DNA of 64,000 bases from JAPPOI01 sp028818055 (lineage in GTDB: Bacteria; Pseudomonadota; Alphaproteobacteria; Rhodobacterales; Rhodobacteraceae), in assembly GCA_965267405.1 (NCBI GenBank), contig OZ253954.1, forward strand, positions 124,001 through 188,000, in the 5' to 3' direction. This document shows positions 51,937 to 60,885 of this stretch, piece by piece. A program made the translations under genes and the position numbers. The notes beneath the pieces are model-generated. The model ran no database searches. It saw nothing but the letters and a program-made list of their open reading frames with translations, and had not been told where the DNA came from. How positions within the stretch are numbered: position 1 is the stretch's first letter; each line of letters begins with the position of its first letter.

Positions 51937-52516
51937 GTGCCCCGTATCCGATCTCTGCTGCGCCATTCGGCGCGTTTTTCTGTTCGTGCCGGCCAGTGGC
52001 AGAGGTCAAAAAAACTCCGGGCGTACCAAAACAGGTTCGCCAAATCGCCCTTGGGGGAGCGTGATTGGATTTTTCCGTCCCTTCGCCGCGACCACAACAT
52101 GTTGTGTGTCTCTGACCGGCCCGCACAAGTTGAAGCATATTGATGCGGCACGTCAACGGGTATTTTGACATTTCTGTTACTTTTTTTGTTTGACGCCGCA
52201 TTCGGATATCGAGCGGTGATTCCGGTGTCTGGGCATTACGAAAAGCGTCCGGAAATCGAGCTGAATGACCGGGTATCGTTTTCGCTAAACTTTTCAGGTG
52301 GCTACAGAGCGTCGTTTACGTGCCACCGCAAATGTGTGGCCACTTCAACGAACGCAAAATGCGGAACAACGCCAATTTACGTTTGAGCTTAGAGCGAATT
52401 CGAAATTGGAGAAGCGATCAATTTTTGGCGTCGGCTTGCCAATCACGTGCCGCCACAACCGGCCAAACACTAAATATAGTCGTCCGACCCCGCCAATCAT
52501 CTACCAGATGTTGTGG
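51937..52516 (-). other. Long non-coding region upstream of nrdJ
   Basis: About 580 bp with no convincing gene on either strand. It contains the NrdR-type palindrome at 52093-52106, a T-rich tract at 52180-52190, and GCCACTG on the minus strand at 51994-52000, which alone is not enough to call a cobalamin riboswitch. I see no other strong element. Confidence 0.6.
52093..52106. promoter_or_regulatory. NrdR-box-like palindrome upstream of nrdJ
   Basis: CACAACATGTTGTG is a perfect 14-bp palindrome that fits the core of NrdR boxes (C-w-A-n-A-T-n-T-w-G). A weaker match centred 31 bp away (52123-52138) has the three-helical-turn spacing typical of paired NrdR boxes. It lies 157 bp before the nrdJ start, as expected for ATP/dATP-responsive repression. 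Confidence 0.65.
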
Positions 52517-52593
52517 TGGTCGGGGCGGCGAGATTCGAACTCACGACCCCCTGTACCCAAAACAGGTGCGCTACCAGACTGCGCCACGCCCCG
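52517..52593 (-). tRNA. tRNA-Pro (anticodon UGG), CCA encoded
   Basis: A 77-nt cloverleaf on the minus strand. The acceptor stem is CGGGGCG/CGCCCCG with discriminator A and an encoded CCA. The anticodon stem CCTGT/ACAGG carries the loop TTTGGGT, giving anticodon TGG. The T arm contains GTTCGAATC. It lies between the DUF192 gene and nrdJ. Confidence 0.97.
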
Positions 52594-52647
52594 ACAGCGC
52601 TCTCTTATTCGGAAGTCAGACCCGGCGCAACACCAGATTCAAGGCAA

Positions 52648-53112
52648 TCAACATGACCAAGCAACATCACCGGAAATCGAAGGATGCCGCAGTTCGCTGC
52701 CAACCGAAATGCCAAGTGTTTCAGCTAGGCCGCCGTTGATCTCCAAAACGAACTGGACGCCATCGCCCCCGTCGATAGAAGTTTCATCCAGTGGGATTGC
52801 ATTGGAGTGAATGCGCGTCACACGACCACTGGAGTCGGCAAATATCATGTCCAAAGGGATCAGCGTATTTTTCATCCAGAATACGGCGCGTTGCGGTCGC
52901 TCATAGACAAAAAGCATCGACGCAAAACGAGCCAGACTTTCGCGATGCATAAGACCTTGGGACCGCTCGGCTGGTTCGTCGGCTACTTCCACACTGAACT
53001 GGGCCTGTCCCCAATCGCCACGCACATCAATCCGGTCTGGTTCGCAAGCCGCAAAGGCCTGTCCACCAAAAACCAGTGATAATGCAAAAATTGAGTGTCT
53101 AAGAATGGTCAC
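52648..53112 (-). CDS. DUF192 family exported protein
   Basis: A 154-residue protein with a Sec signal peptide (residues 1-22, ending AFA) and a DUF192 domain. The family motifs are QGLMHRESLARFASMLFVY, FWMKNTLIPLDMIFAD and LEINGGLAETLGI. The function is unknown; some archaeal relatives are structurally characterised. Its start overlaps the stop of the double cold-shock gene by 4 nt, so they are coexpressed. Confidence 0.9.
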   Translation of the reverse strand: MTILRHSIFALSLVFGGQAFAACEPDRIDVRGDWGQAQFSVEVADEPAERSQGLMHRESLARFASMLFVYERPQRAVFWMKNTLIPLDMIFADSSGRVTRIHSNAIPLDETSIDGGDGVQFVLEINGGLAETLGISVGSELRHPSISGDVAWSC

Positions 53113-53642
53113 TCGTCGAGTTTAAGCGCCGCTTCCCAACTTGCAACCTGAGTCGCCATGCGTCCGCGCTTTCCGTCGACGACGCGCAAAGAAACGGCTT
53201 CGCCAGGTTGCAAATCTGCAAGCCCTGAACGACGCAACACCTCCACATGGAGAAACACGTCTTCATCTCGACCAAATACGTTTGCAAAGCCAAATCCTTT
53301 GGCCTTGTCGAACCATTTGACCCGCGCCGGTTCCAATGGAAGAGACAGATCAACAGGGTCGGCGATTTCGCCGCTCATAGCGACAACATCTTCTTCGCCA
53401 CCCGCTGGTGGATCAATTCGAAGGACTTCAACAGCTTGCGTGCCGCGCGCTGTTTCCTGAACGATTACTTCAATTCCGGCAGAATCCGCGACGGATGATT
53501 GCCCAAAATTCCGCAATACATTGGCATGCAACAGAATATCCGGGCCGCCTTCGCTGGCGACCACAAACCCAAAACCCTTTGCTGGGTCAAACCACTTTAC
53601 TGTGCCCGAGACGCGAGTCCCGCTTTCGTTGGCATCCGACAT
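53109..53642 (-). CDS. Protein with two cold-shock domains
   Basis: A 177-residue protein with two CSD nucleic-acid-binding domains. One is near 10-75 (GTVKWFDPAKGFGFV as RNP1 region, DILLHANVL as RNP2) and one near 105-170 (ARVKWFDKAKGFGFANVF, DVFLHVEVLRRSG). An acidic linker joins them. Tandem CSD proteins of this kind are typical of alphaproteobacteria and bind single-stranded RNA or DNA. It is the first gene of the pair with DUF192. Confidence 0.92.
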   Translation of the reverse strand: MSDANESGTRVSGTVKWFDPAKGFGFVVASEGGPDILLHANVLRNFGQSSVADSAGIEVIVQETARGTQAVEVLRIDPPAGGEEDVVAMSGEIADPVDLSLPLEPARVKWFDKAKGFGFANVFGRDEDVFLHVEVLRRSGLADLQPGEAVSLRVVDGKRGRMATQVASWEAALKLDE

Positions 53643-53757
53643 CTTTTTTACTTCATCCCACGGACGTTCCGTCCTTATTCACATCACTGTGAGCCAAGGT
53701 ACTGCATGTTTGCAAGGCCAAGGTAGCATTTTCTCGAAAGAAACTGCTGAATTCAGC

Positions 53758-54363
53758 CTACGGGGAAAGCCGTGTGGCACTCCAAACACGGTCTTCCCCC
53801 TCGCGCCGCCATCGAAACCTGTCGTGCAACCTGAAGGCTCCATCGGCCCATAGCTCGATTTCGTCGGGCACAATTCTGAATCCGCCCCAATGTGGCGGCC
53901 TGTCGGGTGAAATCCCCAGCTTAACAGTTAGTTTCGCCACATCCGCCATTAGGGTCGCTCGCGACGCCAGTGGCCGCGACTGCTGCGACGCCCAGGCGCC
54001 AATCCGACTTTCGAGCGGGCGGCTCGCGTAATAGGCATCTGCTTGTGGCCCATCTTCACGTTCGACGTGACCGCGAACACGGACCTGGCGCCTCAGAGAT
54101 TTCCAATGAAGAACGAGGGCAGCCTTTGCGCTTGAAGCCAGCTCCTGCCCCTTCGCGCTTTCATAATTGGTGTAAAAAACAAACCCGTTGTCTTCGATCT
54201 CTTTCAACAAGACGATCCGAACGTTTGGCATCCCAGTTTCATCGACTGTCGAAAGCGCCATGGCATTCGCATCGTTCGGCTCGGTTTGCCAAGCTTCATC
54301 AAGCCACCGGCGTACGATAGCTATCGGGTCGTCTCCACTAAAAATTTCAGAACGATCAGACAC
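53758..54363 (-). CDS. pdxH: Pyridoxamine 5'-phosphate oxidase
   Basis: A 201-residue FMN enzyme that oxidises pyridoxamine or pyridoxine 5'-phosphate to pyridoxal 5'-phosphate. It shows the typical features: AMALSTVDETGMPNVRIVLLKE, FVFYTNYESAKGQEL with FMN contacts, RQVRVRGHVERED, and the C-terminal WRREGEDRVWSATRLSP. It is divergent from fabI across 80 bp. Confidence 0.95.
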   Translation of the reverse strand: MSDRSEIFSGDDPIAIVRRWLDEAWQTEPNDANAMALSTVDETGMPNVRIVLLKEIEDNGFVFYTNYESAKGQELASSAKAALVLHWKSLRRQVRVRGHVEREDGPQADAYYASRPLESRIGAWASQQSRPLASRATLMADVAKLTVKLGISPDRPPHWGGFRIVPDEIELWADGAFRLHDRFRWRREGEDRVWSATRLSP

Positions 54364-54443
54364 GACTCGTTCTCCTCACTCTTGATGCGCCCTGCTTGAT
54401 GACATAGACCCAAGCCATCGTAAACGACGTAAGGGAAGCAGGC

Positions 54444-55259
54444 ATGACGTCGGGATTGATGGCGGGCAAACGTGGCCTGATAATGGGTCTAGCCAACGAT
54501 AAGTCCATAGCGTGGGGAATTGCCAAGGCGGTCGCCGATCAAGGCGCTGAATTGGCATTTTCGTATCAAGGCGATCAACTTTTGAAGCGGGTCAAACCGT
54601 TGGCGGAACAGTTGGGTTCCGACTTCGTGGTTCCGTGCGACGTCGGCGATGAAGCGTCGATGGACGCCCTGTTCGCCGCGTTGGAAGAGCGTTGGGGTAA
54701 GATTGACTTCCTCGTTCACGCTATTGGTTTTTCGGACAAAAATGAATTGCGCGGTCGATATGTAGACACCAGCCGCGACAACTTCATGATGTCGATGGAC
54801 ATTTCGGTTTACTCTTTCACTGCAGTCGCGCAGCGCGCCGCAAAGATCATGCCGGATGGCGGGTCGCTTTTGACGCTCACGTACTATGGCGCCGAGAAGG
54901 TTATGCCGCATTACAATGTCATGGGGCTGTGTAAGGCAGCGCTTGAGGCATCAGTGCGTTACATCGCCGAAGACCTCGGGCGCGAAGGCATTCGTTGCAA
55001 CGCCATTAGTGCCGGCACGATCAAAACACTTGCTGCCAGCGGCATTGGAGACTTCCGGTACATCCTGAAGTGGAATGAATACAACTCGCCAATGCGGCGC
55101 AACGTGTCGATTGAAGATGTCGGCGGTGCAGCCATGTATTTGCTGTCTGATCTTTCGCGCGGAGTGACCGGCGAGGTACATCACGTCGATTCTGGATATC
55201 ACGTGGTTGGTATGAAGGCGCTGGATGCGCCCGATATGACCTATGACAAGAAAGAATAG
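54444..55259 (+). CDS. fabI: Enoyl-[acyl-carrier-protein] reductase (NADH)
   Basis: A 271-residue SDR-fold enzyme catalysing the last step of each fatty-acid elongation round. GLANDKSIAWGIAKA is the divergent cofactor loop of FabI. The catalytic Tyr-x6-Lys is seen as YNVMGLCKAALEASVRYIA, and the triclosan/substrate loop region is TIKTLAASGIGDF. Start ATG 54444. It is followed after 3 nt by gpt, so they share a transcript. Confidence 0.94.
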   Translation: MTSGLMAGKRGLIMGLANDKSIAWGIAKAVADQGAELAFSYQGDQLLKRVKPLAEQLGSDFVVPCDVGDEASMDALFAALEERWGKIDFLVHAIGFSDKNELRGRYVDTSRDNFMMSMDISVYSFTAVAQRAAKIMPDGGSLLTLTYYGAEKVMPHYNVMGLCKAALEASVRYIAEDLGREGIRCNAISAGTIKTLAASGIGDFRYILKWNEYNSPMRRNVSIEDVGGAAMYLLSDLSRGVTGEVHHVDSGYHVVGMKALDAPDMTYDKKE

Positions 55260-55262
55260 CGC

Positions 55263-55781
55263 ATGACCAACCGCCTGCCCCACGAAAAGGGTTTTCACGT
55301 CAGTTGGGACCAACTTCATCGCGACAGCCGCGCGTTGGCTTGGCGTCTTGATGGCAAAGGCCCAGATGACGGAGCTTGGCGCGCCATCGTTGCCATTACG
55401 CGCGGCGGCATGGCCCCGGCAATGATCGTCGCTCGCGAACTTGATGTGCGCACGGTCGATACCATTTCCGTCAAGTCGTATCATTCCGGCGGGGGAAAAG
55501 CCGATGAGCGCCGCGATGCTGAAGTCCTGAAATCACCCGACAACAGCGTAATGGGCGACGGAACCGGAATCCTGATTATCGATGATCTGGTCGACAGCGG
55601 CAAAACCCTGGAACTGGTTCGACAGCTCTACCCTAATGCACATTTTGCGACGGTCTATGCAAAACCCAAAGGCGAGCCGATGGTCGACGACTTCATTACT
55701 GGGGTCAGCCAAGACACTTGGATCTTCTTTCCTTGGGATATGGCGTTGCAATACGTCGAACCATATCGCGGTACGGACTGA
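55263..55781 (+). CDS. gpt: Xanthine phosphoribosyltransferase
   Basis: A 172-residue purine salvage enzyme that makes XMP or GMP from the free base and PRPP. The PRPP loop is GILIIDDLVDSGKTLELVR. The base-binding C-terminal part includes YAKPKGEPMVDDFITGV and IFFPWDMALQ. Length and motifs fit the Gpt (XGPRT) family. It is tightly linked to fabI upstream and an aminotransferase downstream. Confidence 0.92.
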   Translation: MTNRLPHEKGFHVSWDQLHRDSRALAWRLDGKGPDDGAWRAIVAITRGGMAPAMIVARELDVRTVDTISVKSYHSGGGKADERRDAEVLKSPDNSVMGDGTGILIIDDLVDSGKTLELVRQLYPNAHFATVYAKPKGEPMVDDFITGVSQDTWIFFPWDMALQYVEPYRGTD

Positions 55782-55805
55782 CCGGCAGTGCATGTAACTC
55801 CGTCA

Positions 55806-56960
55806 ATGATGGAAACCGAGGCGCCTCCGGTCATGGAGGCGCGGCGCTGGATTGATGGCGTAACGTTTCCACCTGACCGACCGCTACTGAACGTCAGTCA
55901 GGCGGCGCCGGTCGACCCGCCCCCTGAAGCATTGCGTCAGGCAATGGCTGATTTCGCCCTGCATGAGACGTCCGCGCATCTTTATGGCCCGGTTCTTGGG
56001 CGCCCCGAACTTCGTGCACAGGTCGCGAAGGATTGGACCAGCGAATACGGCGGAACCGTGTCACCAGACGACGTGGCGATTACGTCTGGCTGCAATCAAG
56101 CCTTTGCGACCGCTATGGCGACTATTGCCCAATTTGGAGATGAAGTAATTCTGCCAAGTCCTTGGTATTTCAACCATAAAATGTGGTTGGATATGAATGG
56201 CATCAAAACAGTTCCACTCGACTGTGGTGAATCCTTAATCCCGAATCCAGCGGAAGCGGAACGCCTGATCACGGACAAAACGCGTGCGATCGTTTTGGTG
56301 ACCCCCAACAACCCAACAGGCGCCGAATACCCTGCTGGAGTTCTCAAGGCATTCTTCGATCTTTGTCAGTCTCATGACCTAGCTCTAATTGTTGATGAAA
56401 CCTATCGCGATTTCCACAGCTCCTCGGATGCACCGCACCTCCTTTTTCAGGAACCGAATTGGCGCGAGACGCTTATCCAGCTTTATTCATTCTCAAAGTC
56501 GTACCGTTTGACGGGGCACCGCGTCGGCGCGCTGGTCGCTTCACCGGAACGATTGGCGCAAGTTGAGAAGTTCCTCGATACCGTTGCAATCTGCCCCAAT
56601 CAACTCGGTCAGTTGTCGGCATTGTGGGGCATGCAGAATCTGCGGCAATGGCTGGCTGGCGAACGCGACGAGATACTGAACAGACGCGCTGCAATCGAAA
56701 AAGAGTTCGCCGATCTTGAAGGTTGGGACGTGCTCGGTGTGGGCGCCTATTTTGCTTATGTCCGGCATCCATTTGATGAACCATCTGACAAGGTCGCCAA
56801 ACGTCTTGTCACGGACGCATCTGTCCTGGCCTTGCCGGGTACAATGTTTGCACCTGAAAACGCACCAATTGGGGTGAACTGCCTGCGTTTTGCATTTGCA
56901 AACATTGATGCGACCGACATTGCAGAACTTGCCAACCGCCTGAGATCACTCAGCCGTTAA
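55806..56960 (+). CDS. Class I/II PLP-dependent aminotransferase
   Basis: A protein of 384 residues from ATG 55806; a GTG at 55788 is possible and no start has a good ribosome site. It has the fold-type I pattern: TSGCNQAFATAM, VTPNNPTGAEYPAG, LIVDETYRDF and the PLP-binding lysine in LYSFSKSYRLTGHRVGAL. The substrate is unknown. It is probably cotranscribed with gpt. Confidence 0.87.
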   Translation: MMETEAPPVMEARRWIDGVTFPPDRPLLNVSQAAPVDPPPEALRQAMADFALHETSAHLYGPVLGRPELRAQVAKDWTSEYGGTVSPDDVAITSGCNQAFATAMATIAQFGDEVILPSPWYFNHKMWLDMNGIKTVPLDCGESLIPNPAEAERLITDKTRAIVLVTPNNPTGAEYPAGVLKAFFDLCQSHDLALIVDETYRDFHSSSDAPHLLFQEPNWRETLIQLYSFSKSYRLTGHRVGALVASPERLAQVEKFLDTVAICPNQLGQLSALWGMQNLRQWLAGERDEILNRRAAIEKEFADLEGWDVLGVGAYFAYVRHPFDEPSDKVAKRLVTDASVLALPGTMFAPENAPIGVNCLRFAFANIDATDIAELANRLRSLSR

Positions 56961-57029
56961 GCCTCTGGGCTTGCCCTGCCCCAGACGCTCGCGTAGGAAG
57001 TGCCGACGACGATTAGAGGGTTGCGTCCG

Positions 57030-58871
57030 ATGGCAAAAAACAAGGCTTCCAACGCATTTTTGTGGATCATAATGCTATTGCTGATCCTGGGCCTCGGCGG
57101 CTTCGGATTGACCAATTTCGGCGGCTCTGCAACGACAGTCGCAAAAGTCGGCGACTCGGAAATTGTGCTTGAGGACTACGCCCGTGCACTCGAAAGCCAG
57201 CTTCGCAATTATCAGCGCATTTCTGGCCAGGCACTGACCATCGAACAGGCGCAGGCCATCGGCTTGGATCAACTGGCCTTGTCGCAGCTTGTCAGCGAGC
57301 GCGCGCTTGAGAACAAAGTGAGCGAAGCAGGTCTTTCCGTTGGAGACGAAAACGTCAGCCAGCAGATCGTGGACACACCGGCTTTTCAAGGCTTGGGCGG
57401 CACGTTTGATCGTGTGAACTACGAACAAGCTTTGCGCCAAAATGGACTGACGCCCGCTGAATATGAAGAACGGATCCGGGCTGGTACCACGGCCTCGATC
57501 CTTCGCACCGCTGTTGCCTCAGGTGTTCAGACGCCTGAAGCATTCATCGACGTTTTGTTCAACTTTGCGCGGGAAGAACGCGATGTCACCTGGGCAAGAC
57601 TGACGGCTGATGATCTCGAGGCTCCTCTTGGCGAACCATCCGATGCGGACCTTCGTGCGTTTTACGACGAGAACATCGACACTTTCACTCAAAGCGAAAC
57701 CCGAGTGATCGACTACGCCCTCCTGACACCCGACATGATCGTCGACAATATTGAAGTCGAGGAAAGCCAGCTTCGCGAGCTCTATGACGCGGCGGCAGAC
57801 ACTTACAATCGTCCTGAACGTCGCTTGGTCGAACGACTGGTTTTCGCGACGGAAGCCGATGCTGAAGCGGCCAAAGCGCGAATTGATGCAGGTGATACGA
57901 CATTTGCGGATTTGTTAGCCGAACGTGGACTGTCACTGGATGACGTTGATCTGGGCGAAGTAACAGAATCGGATTTGGGCGATGCCGCGACGGCAGTCTT
58001 CGGACTTTCCGAGCCCGGAGTTGCCGGGCCAGCCCCTTCTTCACTTGGACCTGCGCTGTTCCAGATGAATGCCATCTTGGCCGCGCAATCGACTACATTC
58101 GAGGAAGTCCGAGACGAACTCAAAGCAGAAGCGGCAGCCGACAGAGCACGGCGGATCATTTTGGACAGCCGGGCTCAGGTCGAAGACTTGCTTGCTGGTG
58201 GAGCGACGCCGGATGTTTTGGCTGAACGCACCGACATGCAGTTCGCCAGCATTGAATGGCGTGCTGACGTTACAGATGGAATTGCAGCTTACGAAGACTT
58301 CCGACAGGCGGCAGCAACGCTGCAGCAAGGAGCGTTTCCCGAAGTCACGGATCTGGAAGATGGTGGGATCGCCGTTCTGAACCTGCGTGAAGTCACACCA
58401 CCTCAACCGATCCCGTTCGATGAAGTTAGTGATGAAGTCGTTGCACTTTGGGAAGAAGAGCAAACAGGCGCTGCTTTGACTGAACAAGCTGATGCTGCAG
58501 CAGAGCGCTTGCGCGGCGGTGCCGAAATGGCAGGCCTAGGATTGGATTTGGAGACTGATCGCGGGCTTGGTCGTTCAAGCTTTGTTGAGGGAACCCCTCC
58601 AGACTTTATGGATCAGGTTTTCGATATGGATTCTGGCGAGATCCGCGTTCTAAGTTCAACTGGTGAAGCATGGATTGTCCGGCTTGATACAGTGACAGCA
58701 CCGGATCCGACGACCGCGGAAGCTCAGGTTCTGCGTGGTCAGTTCGGAGCCGAAACATCGGCCGATCTGGCCCAAAGCTTGCTGGCTGCATTCACACAAG
58801 CTGTGCTGAACGAAACTGAAGTCGACATCAATCCTTCAGCAATGAACCTGATCAATTCGGCAGGGCGTTGA
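57030..58871 (+). CDS. PpiD-like periplasmic peptidyl-prolyl isomerase (SurA-N domain)
   Basis: A 613-residue protein with an N-terminal membrane anchor (FLWIIMLLLILGLGGFGLTNF), a SurA-like chaperone region (about 30-170) and a parvulin-type region in the middle. The long C-terminal periplasmic part is rich in Asp, Glu and Ala. This matches PpiD-type foldases that work at the SecYEG exit. The start at 57030 removes ten upstream codons with no anchor character. Its TGA overlaps the trpE start. Confidence 0.88.
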   Translation: MAKNKASNAFLWIIMLLLILGLGGFGLTNFGGSATTVAKVGDSEIVLEDYARALESQLRNYQRISGQALTIEQAQAIGLDQLALSQLVSERALENKVSEAGLSVGDENVSQQIVDTPAFQGLGGTFDRVNYEQALRQNGLTPAEYEERIRAGTTASILRTAVASGVQTPEAFIDVLFNFAREERDVTWARLTADDLEAPLGEPSDADLRAFYDENIDTFTQSETRVIDYALLTPDMIVDNIEVEESQLRELYDAAADTYNRPERRLVERLVFATEADAEAAKARIDAGDTTFADLLAERGLSLDDVDLGEVTESDLGDAATAVFGLSEPGVAGPAPSSLGPALFQMNAILAAQSTTFEEVRDELKAEAAADRARRIILDSRAQVEDLLAGGATPDVLAERTDMQFASIEWRADVTDGIAAYEDFRQAAATLQQGAFPEVTDLEDGGIAVLNLREVTPPQPIPFDEVSDEVVALWEEEQTGAALTEQADAAAERLRGGAEMAGLGLDLETDRGLGRSSFVEGTPPDFMDQVFDMDSGEIRVLSSTGEAWIVRLDTVTAPDPTTAEAQVLRGQFGAETSADLAQSLLAAFTQAVLNETEVDINPSAMNLINSAGR

Positions 58872-60382
58872 TGGAGCTTCAACCGTCATTCGAAGACTTC
58901 GCAGCACGATACGAAGCTGGCGAAAACCAGATCGTCTTCGCACGGCTTGCTGCCGATCTGGATACGCCAGTTTCGCTGATGCTGAAGCTCACCGGCGCTC
59001 AGGCCAATGCTTTCATGCTTGAAAGTGTGACGGGAGGTGAGGTTCGGGGACGGTATTCGATCATCGGTATGAAGCCGGACGTGATCTGGCGCTGCAATGG
59101 CGAAAACGCCGAGATCAACCGTAATGCCAGATTTGACGCCGAGAGCTTTCAAAAAGAAGACAGCGATCCGCTCTCGTCACTTCGTGCCTTGATCGCTGAA
59201 AGCCAGATTGATTTGCCGGGAGACATGCCTGCGGCAGCCGCAGGGCTTTTCGGTTACCTCGGATACGACATGATCCGTCAGGTCGAACACCTGCCAAATG
59301 TAAATCCCGACCCGATCGGTTTGCCAGACGCGGTTATGCTGCGCCCTTCTGTGGTTGCGGTTCTGGATGGCGTCAAAGGCGACGTCAGTATTGTTGCTCC
59401 GGCATGGGTATCCTCGGGACAAAGCGCACGCGCGGCCTATGCTCAGGCGGCTGAGCGCGTCATGGACGCTGTGCGCGACCTCGACCGGGGAGTGACAGGA
59501 AGCGAACGCGACTTGGGCGAGGAATTCATTGCCCCAGAGCCCGTCTCCAATTTCGCCAAAGAAGAATATCTTGCGGCCGTCGAGAAGGCCCGCGACTACA
59601 TACGCGCCGGTGATATCTTCCAAGTCGTTCCATCACAGCGATGGTCGCAGCCGTTTCCGCTCGCGCCCTTCTCGCTTTATCGATCGCTTCGGCGCACGAA
59701 CCCGTCACCGTTTATGTTCCACTTCGATTTCGGCGGATTTCAAGTCATCGGCGCGAGCCCGGAAATTCTCGTCCGCGTTTTTGAAAATGAGGTGACGATC
59801 CGGCCGATTGCGGGAACACGCCCGCGCGGAGCGACACCAGACGAAGATCGCGCGCACGAGGCCGATCTCCTCGCCGACGAAAAAGAATTGGCCGAACATC
59901 TGATGCTTTTGGACCTTGGAAGGAACGACGTCGGTCGCGTTGCAAAAATTGGAACTGTCCGGCCCACGGAAGAATTCATTATCGAACGATACAGCCATGT
60001 GATGCACATCGTCTCGAACGTCGTCGGAGAACTATCTGACGAACATGACGCTTTGTCCGCTCTTCTGGCTGGATTGCCTGCTGGCACCGTTTCCGGCGCC
60101 CCCAAGGTACGCGCGATGGAAATCATCGACGAACTCGAACCCGAGAAACGTGGCGTCTACGGCGGCGGTGTGGGTTATTTCAGTGCGGGCGGAGACATGG
60201 ATATGTGCATCGCGCTGCGCACCGCAGTGCTGAAAGACCAAACGCTATACGTGCAAGCCGGGGGCGGTGTGGTCTGGGACAGCGATCCCGAGGCTGAGTT
60301 CCAGGAGACTGTGAACAAGGCCCGCGCGATCCGAACTGCCGCGGAAGACGCAGGGCGCTTCACCCGTAACGGGAATTCCTGA
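58871..60382 (+). CDS. trpE: Anthranilate synthase component I
   Basis: A 503-residue chorismate-using enzyme, the first step of tryptophan synthesis with TrpG as glutaminase partner. It has an N-terminal feedback domain (LESVTGGEVRGRYSIIGMKP with the Leu-Glu-Ser motif of Trp binding) and the C-terminal chorismate-binding domain (RPIAGTRPRGATPDEDRAHE, then GTVSGAPKVRAMEIIDELEP). The ATG at 58871 overlaps the ppiD-like stop by one base, so no leader attenuator precedes trpE here. trpG is outside the window. Confidence 0.95.
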   Translation: MELQPSFEDFAARYEAGENQIVFARLAADLDTPVSLMLKLTGAQANAFMLESVTGGEVRGRYSIIGMKPDVIWRCNGENAEINRNARFDAESFQKEDSDPLSSLRALIAESQIDLPGDMPAAAAGLFGYLGYDMIRQVEHLPNVNPDPIGLPDAVMLRPSVVAVLDGVKGDVSIVAPAWVSSGQSARAAYAQAAERVMDAVRDLDRGVTGSERDLGEEFIAPEPVSNFAKEEYLAAVEKARDYIRAGDIFQVVPSQRWSQPFPLAPFSLYRSLRRTNPSPFMFHFDFGGFQVIGASPEILVRVFENEVTIRPIAGTRPRGATPDEDRAHEADLLADEKELAEHLMLLDLGRNDVGRVAKIGTVRPTEEFIIERYSHVMHIVSNVVGELSDEHDALSALLAGLPAGTVSGAPKVRAMEIIDELEPEKRGVYGGGVGYFSAGGDMDMCIALRTAVLKDQTLYVQAGGGVVWDSDPEAEFQETVNKARAIRTAAEDAGRFTRNGNS

Positions 60383-60402
60383 TCACCGCAAAGTTCCGAG
60401 GT

Positions 60403-60885
60403 CTAGCCAACCGTGTACGGCGCATCGAACCAATGTTCTTCAAGGTTCGATCCAGCACCAATTCGGTCAATCACGGCAAACAGCCCTGGCGCAAAAAGCG
60501 GCGTGAGTACGCCGTGCCAGGTCCCGCGATGGAAATTCACCGCTTGCCCGGGATCGGTTTTGAATGCCAGCGGTGTACCCGGTTGCCCGCCTGAGTCGGG
60601 CGCTACGATCACCAAAAACGGGTCGAGGCTCATCGGAACGAAGCATTGGCTGCCGTCAGGATGGCGCTCCACCATTTCGAGCTTCAACGGCAGGTTTCTT
60701 GGCGCCGCTTTGAACAGGCTGACCCCTGCATGCCCGTCGGAAAAGTCGAGCTTTGCCCTGTCGTGAAAGCGGCCACATAGACCTTGGTTGATGATCTTGT
60801 CCGCCTCACCGGATGTATCGATGACGTCACCAAACGGGGCGAACGCCGCCGCGTCCATAGGTCGAATTTCGACCGTGCGGGTCAT
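60403..60885 (-). CDS. allA: Ureidoglycolate lyase
   Basis: A 160-residue cupin-fold enzyme that splits ureidoglycolate to glyoxylate and urea. The family pattern includes AFAPFGDVIDTSGE, HPDGSQCFVPM, FLVIVAPD and NFHRGTWHGVLTPL. The ATG at 60885 overlaps the stop of the upstream puuE-uraD gene by 4 nt, which supports both the start and a shared ureide pathway. Confidence 0.93.
   Translation of the reverse strand: MTRTVEIRPMDAAAFAPFGDVIDTSGEADKIINQGLCGRFHDRAKLDFSDGHAGVSLFKAAPRNLPLKLEMVERHPDGSQCFVPMSLDPFLVIVAPDSGGQPGTPLAFKTDPGQAVNFHRGTWHGVLTPLFAPGLFAVIDRIGAGSNLEEHWFDAPYTVG

Noticed and set aside
51994..52300. Cobalamin riboswitch before nrdJ
   Set aside because: Only a GCCACTG-like element is present on the minus strand. 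The conserved B12 box and the remaining core elements are not seen, so it is not called.
52165..52386. 73-codon plus-strand frame upstream of nrdJ
   Set aside because: A hydrophobic start arises from a T-rich tract. There is no ribosome site, no family pattern, and the region is better explained as regulatory DNA.
58600..58870. Tryptophan-type attenuator before trpE
   Set aside because: trpE overlaps the end of the ppiD-like gene, and no Trp-rich leader or terminator stem is present.
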